Positions 8,942 to 16,564 of a stretch of 64,000 nt of DNA are shown in pieces. The DNA comes from Pseudomonas putida (GTDB lineage Bacteria; Pseudomonadota; Gammaproteobacteria; Pseudomonadales; Pseudomonadaceae), in the NCBI RefSeq assembly GCF_001636055.1, contig NZ_CP011789.1, positions 4,030,001 to 4,094,000 on the forward strand, written 5' to 3'. Below the pieces are notes generated by a model that saw nothing but the letters and a program-made list of their open reading frames with translations, was not told the origin of the DNA and ran no database searches. Each line of letters begins with the position of its first letter. The first letter of the stretch is position 1. The translations under genes were made by a program, and so were the position numbers.

Positions 8942-9088
8942 TGCGTCGACGCACTCGCCTTCATCGGCTCCGACGGCGCCATTCGCGGAGCTCGCTTCGA
9001 ACAGGCATGCCGTGAATACCGCGCCAGCGCCACACCCCCCTTCATGAGCGACCGACAACTGGCGCTGGCGATCACCGCCACCTATTGA
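8942..9088 (+). pseudogene. DUF2388-like 3' fragment
   Basis: The frame reads ALAFIGSDGAIRGARFEQAC and later SDRQLALAITATY before TGA at 9086-9088. This matches the C-terminal half of Pseudomonas DUF2388 exported proteins (FVxSDGxxRGxxLExAL, SDxQLAxAIL). There is no start or signal peptide upstream, because the frame runs into the PL7 terminator. It is a 5'-deleted remnant. Confidence 0.6.
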
Positions 9089-9095
9089 TCAGCGC

Positions 9096-9965
9096 TCAAC
9101 GCAGGGGGATGTAGATATCCGTCTGCCATTGCTCGAGCGGCGTCTGCGGATACACGCTCAGGTACTCGAAATACAGCGGATGGTCGCGCAATTCCTCACC
9201 ACTGCCCGGCAACCAGTCGCGATAGACCGGATAGATCGTCTCGCCAATGACATGCGGCGAGCCGACATGACGCACCACCGCACAACGCCCGGCAGGGATG
9301 ATGAGCTCTCGCACCGCTTCGTCATCAGGCACCAGCGGCTGATTGAGCTCGCCACAGATGGCAAAGCGAAAATCCTGCGCTGGTGTGGTGTCGGGGTTGC
9401 CGTATGGGATGCCGAATGTGCGACTGCTCTCCACCGGCGACTGGCCCGTGCGCTTGCGCCAATCGATGAAGCGCCCGACGGTCTGGTCCAGCAATGCCGG
9501 TGCACCATGGTGCTCCAGCGCTACAACCTTGACCTCGACAAAGTCCACGATCCGAACTTGCATGACGATACTCCTGGAAAAATGGGGAATGGCAAATACC
9601 GCATTCCACAGCTGCCAGCTCGGCGCCTGGCGAAAGGTGCTCGGCGACATGCCAAAGGCCCGGCGAAACGCACGGCTGAACGCCTCGGGGCTTTCGAAGC
9701 CTGCGTCCAACGCAGCGTCCAGTACCGAATGGCTGTCATCCCCCGCCAGTCGTTGACCAGCCCGACGCAGTCGCATCAGCTGCACGTATCGCGCGACGGG
9801 CACGCCGACGTACGCAGTGAACTGCCGATGGAAGTGAAAGGTCGAGAAGTTCGCGATCTCGCTCAGGGTGTTCACCGACAGGTCACCTTCGAGATTGGCC
9901 TGGATATGGGTGAGCACCGCTTCGAAGCGCTTGGCGTAGATCGCGTTGGGAGGTGTGCAGGACAT
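9096..9965 (-). CDS. AraC-family regulator with GyrI-like effector domain
   Basis: About 290 residues. The N-terminal AraC-type pair of helix-turn-helix motifs (about residues 15-110; FHFHRQFTAYVGVPVARYVQ, then GFESPEAFSRAFRRAFGMSP) is followed by a GyrI-like/BacR effector-binding domain (about 130-290), in the Rob/SoxS-like arrangement used to sense small hydrophobic compounds. The frame is open upstream to 10061, but ATG 9965 gives the normal family start. Its targets are not evident from neighbours. Confidence 0.85.
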   Translation of the reverse strand: MSCTPPNAIYAKRFEAVLTHIQANLEGDLSVNTLSEIANFSTFHFHRQFTAYVGVPVARYVQLMRLRRAGQRLAGDDSHSVLDAALDAGFESPEAFSRAFRRAFGMSPSTFRQAPSWQLWNAVFAIPHFSRSIVMQVRIVDFVEVKVVALEHHGAPALLDQTVGRFIDWRKRTGQSPVESSRTFGIPYGNPDTTPAQDFRFAICGELNQPLVPDDEAVRELIIPAGRCAVVRHVGSPHVIGETIYPVYRDWLPGSGEELRDHPLYFEYLSVYPQTPLEQWQTDIYIPLR

Positions 9966-10153
9966 CGGTGGCAAGGCCCAGTGGTTGCGGTGAGGCAAGG
10001 ATCGTCGATGCTCGGAAAGCGTACCTAGCCGGGTTTGCTCAATGCATCCGGCGATGAGCATCCAACCACGCCGGGCATGGCTAGCAATGCGAGCAGTATT
10101 TCATGTATCCCCCCTTTGAGAGAGCACTGTGGGGGCGTAGTGTCGCCAGATGC

Positions 10154-10179
10154 AAAAAGCCCAGCGCGGAGCTGGGCTT
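10154..10179 (-). terminator. Terminator of the 10198-10509 gene
   Basis: On the minus strand the stem AGCCCAGC/GCTGGGCT is followed by five T, just past the stop codon of the hypothetical gene. Confidence 0.75.
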
Positions 10180-10197
10180 CGTGGTTAACCTCAAGGG

Positions 10198-10509
10198 TCA
10201 TGCCCTGGCTGCAATCTTCCTGGGCGCACCCTCCATCGCAATCCTCCTGGCGCGTCCCACACCCCACGCAAGAGCGCGGGTCATCGACTCTCCAGGACGT
10301 TCATCGTAGGCCTCTTCAAGAAGCCTGGCGCCTGAAGACGAGTAAACGCCGATGAAAAGCTGCGTGCCCCCTATTCGAGACAGCCTCGCCTGAACATCGA
10401 TCACGGTTCCGTCATCCAGCGCCTCTACGTGATCGCGGTGATGCAGGGTCGGGTCGGCCCAGCCCCAAAACACCTCTCCTCTGATAATCATGCCGGCCTC
10501 CTTCGACAT
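10198..10509 (-). CDS. Hypothetical protein, 103 aa
   Basis: A soluble protein with no domain I can name. It has the pattern GEVFWGWADPTLHHRDHVEA, then VDVQARLSRIGGTQLFIGVY and AYDERPGESMTRALAWGVGR, which looks like a conserved folded domain rather than noise. The start at 10509 is inferred from composition; the frame is open further upstream. It is monocistronic with its own terminator. Confidence 0.65.
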   Translation of the reverse strand: MSKEAGMIIRGEVFWGWADPTLHHRDHVEALDDGTVIDVQARLSRIGGTQLFIGVYSSSGARLLEEAYDERPGESMTRALAWGVGRARRIAMEGAPRKIAARA

Positions 10510-10816
10510 ACGCGTTAATGTAGATGACGTACCCACATTAGCGCTGCCTCCGGCGACATTCATAAAATTGGCGTCAAAATCCGTCGCAGTCTGACAGGCG
10601 GCCCTGAATCTTGTACGCCAGCGAAGACCATGTACAAGAAATAGGTTTCTAGGCCACAAATAAACTCCCGAAAGTCCGACGCCGTTAGAACACAGTTCGT
10701 CCTAACGCCAGCTCACGGCAGACTGCCCCTGAGCCAGGGCGAATGGGTACAAATTGGAACTTGCTGTGGATTCAAGCATTCTCAACAGTCGTACCCACGC
10801 ACCTCGGCGATAACCC
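10510..10816. other. Divergent intergenic region
   Basis: About 300 bases between divergently transcribed genes, expected to hold both promoters. No operator or known regulatory motif is recognisable. Confidence 0.4.
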
Positions 10817-11599
10817 ATGAGCAAGCCCGTTTTCCCCCAGCCCTTTCTAGCGATTGGCTGCTCCCAATGTCGCGACCTTGCGAGCCTGGGTTTCGACATT
10901 ACGATGGCCTTCCAGCCCATCATTCACGTTCCTTCAGGTAGGCCGTTTGGCTATGAGGCATTGGTTCGCGGTCCAAGCGGTGAAAGCGCTGCGCAAATCC
11001 TGGCCAAGGTGTCGCCCGATAATCTGTACCGTTTCGATCAGGCCTGTCGAGTGAAGGCCATCGAGCAAGCGGCAGCACTAGGACTGGGACGGCATGCGGA
11101 CTGTAAATTGAGCATCAACTTTCTGCCCAACGCCGTCTACCGTGCCAGTACCTGTATCCGAGCTACCCTGGAAGCCACCCGGACATTCGACTTCCCTGCC
11201 AATCAGCTCATGTTCGAAGTGACCGAGGGTGAGCGGATCGACGATACCGAGCACTTGAAAGCAATCTTCAAGGAATACGGCCGACAGGGCTTCACCACTG
11301 CGATAGATGATTTCGGCTCGGGTTACTCAGGCTTGAACCTCCTCGCAGAATTTCAGCCAGACGTACTGAAGCTGGATATGGCACTCACGCGGAGAATCAG
11401 CCAGGATCCGGTTCGGCAAGCCATCGTCGCGGGTATCGTTCTGGTAGCCGAACGGCTGGGCATTACGCTGATCGCCGAGGGGATTGAGACAGATGCAGAG
11501 TGCCAAGCATTGGCAGCATTGGGGATTGATTTGATGCAAGGATTTCTGTTCGCTCGACCACAGATAAATGCATTGCCATTGGTCGAACGACTTTCTTAG
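10817..11599 (+). CDS. EAL-domain cyclic di-GMP phosphodiesterase
   Basis: 260-residue stand-alone EAL protein. Catalytic signatures are intact: EALVRG, the Asn in the NFLPN segment, the Glu in FEVTEGE, DDFGSGYSG (loop 6), KLDMAL, EGIET and QGFLFARP. An N-terminal CSQCR segment precedes the domain. It should hydrolyse c-di-GMP to pGpG and so affect motility and biofilm formation. No GGDEF or sensor domain is present. Confidence 0.9.
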   Translation: MSKPVFPQPFLAIGCSQCRDLASLGFDITMAFQPIIHVPSGRPFGYEALVRGPSGESAAQILAKVSPDNLYRFDQACRVKAIEQAAALGLGRHADCKLSINFLPNAVYRASTCIRATLEATRTFDFPANQLMFEVTEGERIDDTEHLKAIFKEYGRQGFTTAIDDFGSGYSGLNLLAEFQPDVLKLDMALTRRISQDPVRQAIVAGIVLVAERLGITLIAEGIETDAECQALAALGIDLMQGFLFARPQINALPLVERLS

Positions 11600-11634
11600 T
11601 TTGACCTGCTTGTAGCAGAAGGCATTCAGCGCAG

Positions 11635-11667
11635 CCCAACCCCGAGCCTTCGAGGCTCGAGGGTTGG
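11635..11667. repeat. Strong hairpin with TTCG loop
   Basis: CCAACCC-C-GAGCC around TTCGA, then GGCTC-GA-GGGTTGG. The stem is long but no T-run follows, so it resembles a REP-type element or mRNA stabiliser downstream of the EAL gene rather than a canonical terminator. Confidence 0.5.
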
Positions 11668-11776
11668 TAATGCCATCTAGCGGACCTGAAAGAGCGGGAT
11701 GTGACAGCTGACGGCCTTCACCTGAATGCGGTTCGGCCGAAAGCAGCGACCTGAAAGCTGTGCGTGCCAATCATGC

Positions 11777-12019
11777 TCAGCCGTTCTGACTCTGCACGTA
11801 CTGTTCGACCATTACCTTTCCTTCGATAACTGCTTCAAACGGGGAGGAGAATGGTCGATTCACACGCATGGTGCGCGCCGTAGCGCCTGGTCTCCCTACT
11901 TCAACCAGCATCCCGGTGGGAAAATCAAGGCTAGCCTCCCACAGCACGTAGATAGATGCCTGGTACCCAAGGTAGGTGTGCTCGTACAGGTTATGGCTTA
12001 TGGACTGAAGGCTCATCAT
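11777..12019 (-). CDS. Hypothetical protein, 80 aa
   Basis: Starts at ATG 12019 or the adjacent ATG 12016, with TTGGAGAA placed just upstream, a good ribosome site. The product (YLGYQASIYVLWEASLDFP, RPGATARTMRVNRPF) has mixed composition and no membrane segment or known domain. It is convergent with the EAL gene. Function unknown. Confidence 0.55.
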   Translation of the reverse strand: MMSLQSISHNLYEHTYLGYQASIYVLWEASLDFPTGMLVEVGRPGATARTMRVNRPFSSPFEAVIEGKVMVEQYVQSQNG

Positions 12020-12395
12020 TTTCTCCAATTGTGCGCCTCAAATGCGCCTCCGATGGAGATACGACTGATGTCTTTTCAAGAGCGTTCCGTTTTCCAGCAT
12101 CCTTATCTGAAAGTACGTGAAGGCCTGCGTCCAGAGGGTTTAACTTCAAGGCCGGTAGGCGCAGGCGGAGAGCTCTCGGTGATCCAGTCCAGGGCGCGCT
12201 GCCGCCCCCACGCCATGGCAGCAGTCATGGTCTGATGCAATCTCCCTTTCCCACAAACTTTTTCAACTGCCCCGGTATGGCCTTCTGTTGCAGGTCCGGT
12301 GTAGCGCACGCCCATACCTTTTGTTTCGGAACTCTTGGCTTTCCGGCCCCATAAAGAAAAACCCCGCAGACGTTAATCTGCGGGGCTTTCAAATG
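12020..12395. other. Chromosome/element A border, no intact gene
   Basis: No supported gene. The last 60 bases resemble the sequence upstream of the terminator at 16298 (CGGAAC, TTGGCTTT, CCATAAA), so homology between the two borders extends beyond the terminator and tRNA-Cys half. Confidence 0.45.
12355..12389. terminator. Terminator beside the left att site
   Basis: Stem ACCCCGCAGA/TCTGCGGGG. On the minus strand it directly follows the tRNA-Cys 3' end and ends in a T-rich tract, so it probably began as the tRNA-Cys terminator. The same hairpin occurs at 16298-16332. Confidence 0.75.
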
Positions 12396-12448
12396 TGGAG
12401 GCCGAGGTCGGATCGAACCGGCGTAGACGAATTTGCAAACCGATCCAA
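12396..12448 (-). other. tRNA-Cys 3' half, left att site of element A
   Basis: Read on the minus strand this is the anticodon loop with GCA, variable region, T-arm with GGTTCGAT and acceptor 3' strand ending CTCGGCCTCCA. U73 followed by CCA and the GCA anticodon identify tRNA-Cys. The 5' half is replaced by unrelated DNA. One base is missing in the T-arm compared with the copy at 16340, so this copy is decaying. Confidence 0.8.
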
Positions 12449-12480
12449 TAATCACCGCCTCATGCGGTCTAGACAATCAA

Positions 12481-12558
12481 ATCAGTTCCAAAAGAATCGA
12501 TTTTTCCGGGCTGTAACCCGCATTCTACAAGGGTCGCCGTTTTAGTTTTGGAACCGAT
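12481..12558. repeat. att-proximal conserved block, copy 1
   Basis: ATCAGTTCCAAAA at one end and TTTAGTTTTGGAACCG at the other, with CATTCTACAAGGGTC between them. The same block, better preserved, sits at 16427-16503 next to the other att copy. Possible integrase arm sites; this is inference. Confidence 0.5.
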
Positions 12559-12617
12559 TTCCAGAATTTTTAGAGGGCGGAGCACGAACGACCTCGAGTG
12601 AAAGCCTAGCCATCCGA

Positions 12618-12845
12618 TCAGTGGTTCACGCTGACCGAAGACCCGGTGAGCTTTCGCCCATCGACCAGAATCAAGGCGCTGCAATAAGGGCAGGAGAGCG
12701 CGTCATGCTCTCTAGGGTCGACAATTAATCCGTTCTCGCAGACTGGGCATTTACCTTTGATCGGGCTGCGGCGAAATCGAATGAATACTCAACTAGCGAT
12801 ACCAATAATTGCCAGGCCAGCGATCGCACCCACTGAATAATACAT
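12618..12845 (-). pseudogene. Small membrane zinc-ribbon protein with in-frame TGA
   Basis: From ATG 12845 the frame reads MYYSVGAIAGLAIIGIAS (one hydrophobic helix), then TGA at 12789-12791, then continues in frame with two CPxC knuckles (CPVC and, about 17 residues later, CPYC) to a stop at 12618. The 75-codon design of membrane anchor plus zinc ribbon is coherent, so the TGA most simply reflects a mutated Trp codon. Recoding cannot be excluded. It lies in the decaying left end of element A. Confidence 0.5.
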
Positions 12846-12999
12846 ACCCACCTCGGCTCCATGCAGTTTTGAGGGATCGCCACCTGTCTCAGCAAGTCAC
12901 TTTCCTATACGGCCGTCATGATAGTCGCCGAGACTTAACCCGGAAAGCCCCCTTACGGCGTTCTGCCGACACTGTCAGCCGTCCTGGCTGGCGTCCTTC

Positions 13000-13248
13000 T
13001 CACTCCGCTTCACGCTCAGCATGAGCCCATAGTCTGGCCGCCTCGGCGAGCTCCAGCATCTCGGCCAGCGCCCCAGCACCAATGTCCTGTCGGCGATGAG
13101 CGGAAATGGCCATTTCCGTCATCACTGCAGAGCGCCCCTCTGGATCGGAGATCATCGCCATCTGGTCGTTGAGCTCATCCATCCATGGCTGCGGGATGCC
13201 CTCCGCGCTACTGCGCACGACACCACCATGATTGCGCATAGAGCACAC
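13000..13248 (-). CDS. Phage left-end protein, paralogue of 16565-16813
   Basis: 82 residues, nearly the same as the product of 16565-16813 (shared IPQPWM, ELNDQMAMI, DVxAGALAEMLELAEAARLW-type blocks). The GTG at 13248 corresponds to the start used in prophage B, but its ribosome site has been replaced by sequence from the end of a parB-like gene, so translation is doubtful. Function unknown. Confidence 0.6.
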   Translation of the reverse strand: MCSMRNHGGVVRSSAEGIPQPWMDELNDQMAMISDPEGRSAVMTEMAISAHRRQDIGAGALAEMLELAEAARLWAHAEREAE

Positions 13249-13318
13249 CATCACCATTTCCACCGCACTCGTCATCGAGCTGCGCAAGGCATTGGAAAGT
13301 GCAAAACCGAGATAACCC
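13208..13318. other. Deletion junction in element A
   Basis: Left of about 13249 the sequence matches the left end of prophage B, including the last codons of the 16773-17066 gene (GVLYAQSWWCRAQ, minus strand). Right of it the sequence matches the 3' end of the parB-like gene of B (60960-61026). Two regions about 44 kb apart in B are adjacent here. Confidence 0.75.
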
Positions 13319-13621
13319 ATGGACACGATCACAAGCGGCTCTTGGATGGGCTACCTTGGGCGCAGTCTTGCGCCCCGCGAGCTGGAGTGTGTTCTCGATG
13401 TTGCTCAGGGCATGACCTCGAAGCAGATCGTACGGCACTACTGCATCAGCCAGAGCGGTGTCGAGAAGCGCATTGCCGCCGCTATGTTCAAGCTTGAGGT
13501 GCCGCGCCGGGCCGCCACCGACGACAGCGGCCCCATGCGCCGCGATCGACGAGTACCAGACCGCCGGATCGCACAGGTCCGCGTCCTACGCAAAGCCAAG
13601 TCATTCGACTACCACGCCTGA
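13319..13621 (+). CDS. LuxR-type HTH protein, shortened copy
   Basis: 100 residues, paralogue of the 127-residue protein at 61030-61413. It keeps the LuxR/GerE-like helix-turn-helix (APRELECVLDVAQGMTSKQI) and the C-terminal RRDRRVPDRRIAQVRVLRKA tail, but lacks about 27 central residues including a hydrophobic stretch. It follows the remnant of the parB-like gene exactly as in B. Confidence 0.7.
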   Translation: MDTITSGSWMGYLGRSLAPRELECVLDVAQGMTSKQIVRHYCISQSGVEKRIAAAMFKLEVPRRAATDDSGPMRRDRRVPDRRIAQVRVLRKAKSFDYHA

Positions 13622-13640
13622 TTCCCACGAGGAACACCCC

Positions 13641-13910
13641 ATGCAGACAGGAATGCACCCCGCTTTCGCGGAGAAATGCGCCCTGCTCGCGGCTCTGCTC
13701 GAGCGCAGCCAAATGGTACGCGAAGAGGCTCTCGCCAAGGTCGCCCAAGGGAGTCCGCGCTACCAGGCATCTGATCATGGCGGCACCTGGGATGTGGTTG
13801 AGATCGTCACCGGCGCCGTGCAAGGCTTCGCCTACAGTTACAAGGCGGGGATGCGCTTTGTCGATGCCTGCGAGGCTGGGGCGGCAAGCAAGGCAGGCAC
13901 GCGGCAATGA
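13641..13910 (+). CDS. Phage early hypothetical protein, paralogue of 61434-61700
   Basis: 89 residues. The C-terminal half (WDVVEIVTGAVQGFAYSYKA, MRFVDACEAGAASK) matches the prophage B protein, while the N-terminal half diverges. The next gene overlaps it by 4 bases. Function unknown. Confidence 0.65.
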   Translation: MQTGMHPAFAEKCALLAALLERSQMVREEALAKVAQGSPRYQASDHGGTWDVVEIVTGAVQGFAYSYKAGMRFVDACEAGAASKAGTRQ

Positions 13911-14053
13911 GCACGCGCAAACCCCAGAACATGCGGGCACGCCTGGAGCGGACGTGCCGGACCCTGGTCTCGGACAATCACGCCGCCGTGGTCAACATCG
14001 AGCATGAAACGCATCGCCGCCCACGTCCGGCAGAGCGCGAGCGACTCCACTAA
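13907..14053 (+). pseudogene. Truncated copy of the 61697-62155 gene
   Basis: 48 codons. The first 30 match the 152-residue protein of prophage B (KPxNMRARLERTCR, NHxAVVNI), then the frame jumps to sequence corresponding to ATGAAACGCATC that follows that gene in B. About 360 internal bases are deleted. The cigR-like gene on the other strand ends immediately after. Confidence 0.7.
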
Positions 14054-14517
14054 TCCAGTGCCCCATTCAGCACCTCGTAGATTATGCCGGTAGCAATCGC
14101 AACGAGAATTAAGTCAGTTCCGACCTGTTGCCACTCATAGCCATCGTAGCGAGGAAGATGGCCCAGAAGTCTCCCATCGAGCTTTTTCGCGATGCCAGGA
14201 GGGAGCGGTTTTCCTCGTGCCAAATTCTTCTGAATACCAGGCGGCAGTGCTGGTCCTGGACTCCAGTAATTGTGGTAACTGTTTAGTACGTTTAGGACGC
14301 TGCTTCGATCAACTCTCGGTCCGTCATCCCAGTCATTGTGCCCTGAACCCTTTCCCTTCGACCCGCCGCCCGCAGCTTCATGGCCTTGAATATTCTGGAA
14401 GTTACCCTTTCCATGGCCCTGCCCTTTTCCATTGCCGGGATCAGCCGCGGCACTTATTGAGCCCGTAACTAGGGCGGCACTAGCGAGCAATGAGATTAAA
14501 GTTTTTGATGTGAGCAT
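14050..14517 (-). CDS. CigR-like exported protein
   Basis: 155 residues: N-terminal signal peptide ending near ISAAADPG, a Gly/Lys-rich low-complexity region, then PLPPGIAKKL and a C-terminal hydrophobic VGTDLILVAIATGIIYEVL. This layout matches the anti-virulence regulator CigR/RcnB-like family. CigR in Salmonella is a secreted modulator of virulence; the role in Pseudomonas is not established. It occupies the same slot in element A that the putAbiC-like gene occupies in prophage B, so it is probably cargo. Confidence 0.7.
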   Translation of the reverse strand: MLTSKTLISLLASAALVTGSISAAADPGNGKGQGHGKGNFQNIQGHEAAGGGSKGKGSGHNDWDDGPRVDRSSVLNVLNSYHNYWSPGPALPPGIQKNLARGKPLPPGIAKKLDGRLLGHLPRYDGYEWQQVGTDLILVAIATGIIYEVLNGALD

Positions 14518-14637
14518 GTCCGTTCTCTCATTAAGGGTAGCCCCTCCAATGTAGACGACGTTGCCCCACTAAGTGCATTCAACATCATTACTCCTTCAGC
14601 ACGGAGGGTGATGCAGTCAACCCTAGAGGTATCGGCC

Positions 14638-15001
14638 ATGACCGAGCAGAAGACGGGAGCCGCAAAGCACTCAGCGGACTACCGCGATCGTCAGAAGAAG
14701 CAGGCCGCGAAGCTGGGGCATCGAGAAGGTGTTCTTCAAAATGCCGGAAGGGATCAAGGCCGCCATGGCTGCCGAGATCGAGCGCCACGGCTACGATCAG
14801 GTGCAGGAGCTATGGCAGGACTTGGCCCTGTCATGGATTGCCCAGGATCCGGAAGAGCGGGCGCGTCGCCTTGAACGTCCTGACGCGCCAGCTTTTTACA
14901 TCTCGCCAAAGCTAGCGCGTCAGTTTGAAGAAGCGAGTGTTGCCGAACTGCGGCGCGACCCAGGGACTGAGAACAATCTCTCAGGAATGAAAAAGGGCTG
15001 A
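14638..15001 (+). pseudogene. Frameshifted phage hypothetical gene
   Basis: The first frame reads MTEQKTGAAKHSADYRDRQK and reaches KLG; an extra G in the GGGG at 14715-14718 shifts it. The second frame resumes with IEKVFFKMPEGIKAAMAAEI and continues to a stop at 15001. Together they make one coherent protein of about 120 residues, soluble and helical. The frameshift marks decay of element A. A hairpin (AAGGGCTGA/TCAGCCCTT) overlaps the stop. Confidence 0.65.
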
Positions 15002-15056
15002 ACGAGTCAGCCCTTCTGAATAGTGGTGCGGGGCCCGGTTGCCCGGCGGCTATCTA

Positions 15057-15275
15057 TCAAGCACAACGCTCAATCCCCAACAGTTCTCTGCTATTTGCAT
15101 GGTCCCGCAGCACAGCCCCAGCACAGATCATCATTGGTAGTACTGCCATAAGAACCCCCCAGTAAGCATTGTCATTGATGAAAACAAACAAAGTTACGAG
15201 GCCAGACAGAACAGATAAAACATCGATGGACTTCACGTTGTAAACAGCTTGCATCGACTCGATTGGGTCAAACAA
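15057..15275 (-). CDS. Small two-helix membrane protein
   Basis: 72 residues with two hydrophobic segments (VLSGLVTLFVFI and GVLMAVLPMMICAGAVL). No family recognised. It is on the minus strand between phage genes of opposite direction, so it may be cargo. Confidence 0.5.
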   Translation of the reverse strand: MFDPIESMQAVYNVKSIDVLSVLSGLVTLFVFINDNAYWGVLMAVLPMMICAGAVLRDHANSRELLGIERCA

Positions 15276-15546
15276 CGACCACGTGATCGAAGATTACCAC
15301 TCAACCCGCACCTGAGGCAATAGGCTACTACCTTGCCTCCGGCGCTGCCCGCCAGCGCCTTCCCCTATGCAAGCTTTACTGCCAACTGAAGGGAAACTGC
15401 AATAGCGGCAGCCATTGCGGCGGCGCTATTCCACCGAGCTTGAGCGCGTAGTGTCTTGATGAGATCGGAGTTGTTGAAAACTATACCTTTCCAGTAATCA
15501 CCATCGCACTGGAGCTTGGGCGCTGGATTGATGAGAGGTATCAGCT
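15276..15546. other. Intergenic in element A, no gene seen
   Basis: About 270 bases without a supported gene or clear terminator. Confidence 0.35.
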
Positions 15547-15795
15547 GTGAGCGAATTCACGGATACACAACGCTTGGATTTCATGCTCGGCAATTTCCGA
15601 AAGGTGGTGGTAGAGGTTCTGCCATTCGGGGGTCGAGATGTTTACGTGGGAGAAGGCTTCATGGGGACAAAAACCTATGGGGCAGTTCGCCTCACCAATC
15701 CTTCCGATCAGGAGGAAGAACAGGCGAAAAGGATGGCAATCGATCTAGCTCTGCAGGTGCAACCATGGCCTGCCAGCGCCCAGCCGACACGCTGA
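15547..15795 (+). CDS. Phage hypothetical protein, probably fused at its 3' end
   Basis: 82-residue frame starting MSEFTDTQRLDFMLGNFRKV. The body looks like a small DNA-metabolism-region phage protein with no known domain. The last dozen residues (PWPASAQPTR) are probably not native, because the DNA from about 15760 belongs to an integrase gene read in another frame. A deletion has therefore joined this gene to the integrase. Confidence 0.5.
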   Translation: MSEFTDTQRLDFMLGNFRKVVVEVLPFGGRDVYVGEGFMGTKTYGAVRLTNPSDQEEEQAKRMAIDLALQVQPWPASAQPTR

Positions 15796-16238
15796 AGTTC
15801 AGCAGTGTCGACCTCGACGAGGACTACCTGTGGGTCGACCAGAACAAGACAGATAAGAAGTTGCGCATACGACGGCACGTCAATGGCGTACTGACCGGCC
15901 TAGGCCTATTCATCGAGGCGCTGCTTGAGCGGCGCAAGCTTCAGGGCGTGCGCAATTCACGCCTGATCACCAACGACGCCGGCCTGCGGATGAGCTGGGA
16001 GATGCTGAGGAATCGCTTCGGTGAGGCGCGGGACAAGGCCGCTCGGAAGCTGATCGCCGACGGCAACACTGACCTGGCCGCCAAAGTTCGGCAGTTCCAG
16101 TTCCGCGATATCCACCCGAAGGCCGCTTCGGAGATCGAGGATATCAGTCACGCCAGCCGCCTGCGGGGTCACTCGAAAGAGGAAATAACCAAGCGGGTCT
16201 ATCGCCGAGTTGGCGAGGTTGTGAGCCCAACAAAATAG
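15766..16238 (+). pseudogene. Tyrosine integrase, C-terminal fragment
   Basis: About 157 codons of the catalytic domain of a phage tyrosine recombinase. The C-terminal part RDIHPKAASE, then RLRGHSKEEITKRVYRR corresponds to the HxxR-equivalent, H/LxGH and active-site Tyr region. Arm-binding and core-binding domains are missing, removed by the deletion near 15760. It ends 100 bases before the right att, the normal position of the integrase in a tRNA-integrating phage. Confidence 0.75.
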
Positions 16239-16297
16239 ATAGGGTTGCGGAACACATGCCAAATGTTGCGGAACACTTTGGCTTTTTCGAGCCATAA

Positions 16298-16332
16298 ATA
16301 AAAACCCCGCAGACGTTGATCTGCGGGGTTTT
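16298..16332. terminator. Bidirectional terminator between integrase fragment and att
   Basis: Stem AACCCCGCAGA/TCTGCGGGGTT with T tracts on both strands. It can stop the integrase transcript and also serve as a tRNA-Cys terminator on the minus strand. Confidence 0.8.
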
Positions 16333-16339
16333 CGAAGAG

Positions 16340-16393
16340 TGGAGGCCGAGGTCGGAATCGAACCGGCGTAGACGGATTTGCAAACCGATCCAA
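16340..16393 (-). other. tRNA-Cys 3' half, att between elements A and B
   Basis: Same tRNA-Cys anticodon-to-CCA half as at 12396, without the one-base loss. The element-side flank TTGGATCGG next to the anticodon loop is shared by both copies, so each marks the left end of an integrated element. The intact tRNA-Cys and the right att of B must lie beyond the window. Confidence 0.8.
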
Positions 16394-16426
16394 GAATTCC
16401 CGCCCTGCAATGGTTGCGAGGCTATA

Positions 16427-16503
16427 TCAGTTCCAAAACTAAAGAGATCTTAACGGCCTGCACGCCGCATTCTACAAGGGTCACCTTTTTAGTTTTGGAA
16501 CCG
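16427..16503. repeat. att-proximal inverted repeat, copy 2
   Basis: CAGTTCCAAAACTAAA and TTTTTAGTTTTGGAACCG form an inverted repeat about 45 bases apart, enclosing CATTCTACAAGGGTC. Located 35 bases inside the left end of B and conserved in A. Position and symmetry suggest integrase arm-type or excision-factor sites. Confidence 0.55.
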
Positions 16504-16564
16504 TTTTTCACCCTTTCCTTTGGCGTTCTGCCACCCCGGTCAGCCGTCCTGGCTGGCGTCACTC

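Larger units (their letters stand above)
12396..16393. mobile_element. Element A: internally deleted prophage in tRNA-Cys
   Basis: Bounded by two near-identical tRNA-Cys 3' halves in the same orientation. An integrase C-terminal fragment abuts the right att, as expected for a tRNA-targeting phage. Its left 0.8 kb matches the left end of prophage B (16.4-16.8 kb); from about 13250 it matches B near 60.96-61.75 kb. The whole structural, lysis and replication region is missing. It is a defective relative of B lying in tandem with it. Confidence 0.8.

Noticed and set aside
9129..10028. Plus-strand frame of 299 codons
   Set aside because: Antisense shadow of the AraC-type regulator gene.
12225..12476. 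Minus-strand frames sharing INVCGVF here and at 16144-16410
   Set aside because: The shared peptide is translation of the duplicated terminator and tRNA-Cys half, not a protein family.
14608..14874. Single 88-codon frame as an intact gene
   Set aside because: The first part continues sensibly only after a one-base shift at 14715-14718, so it is a frameshifted gene.
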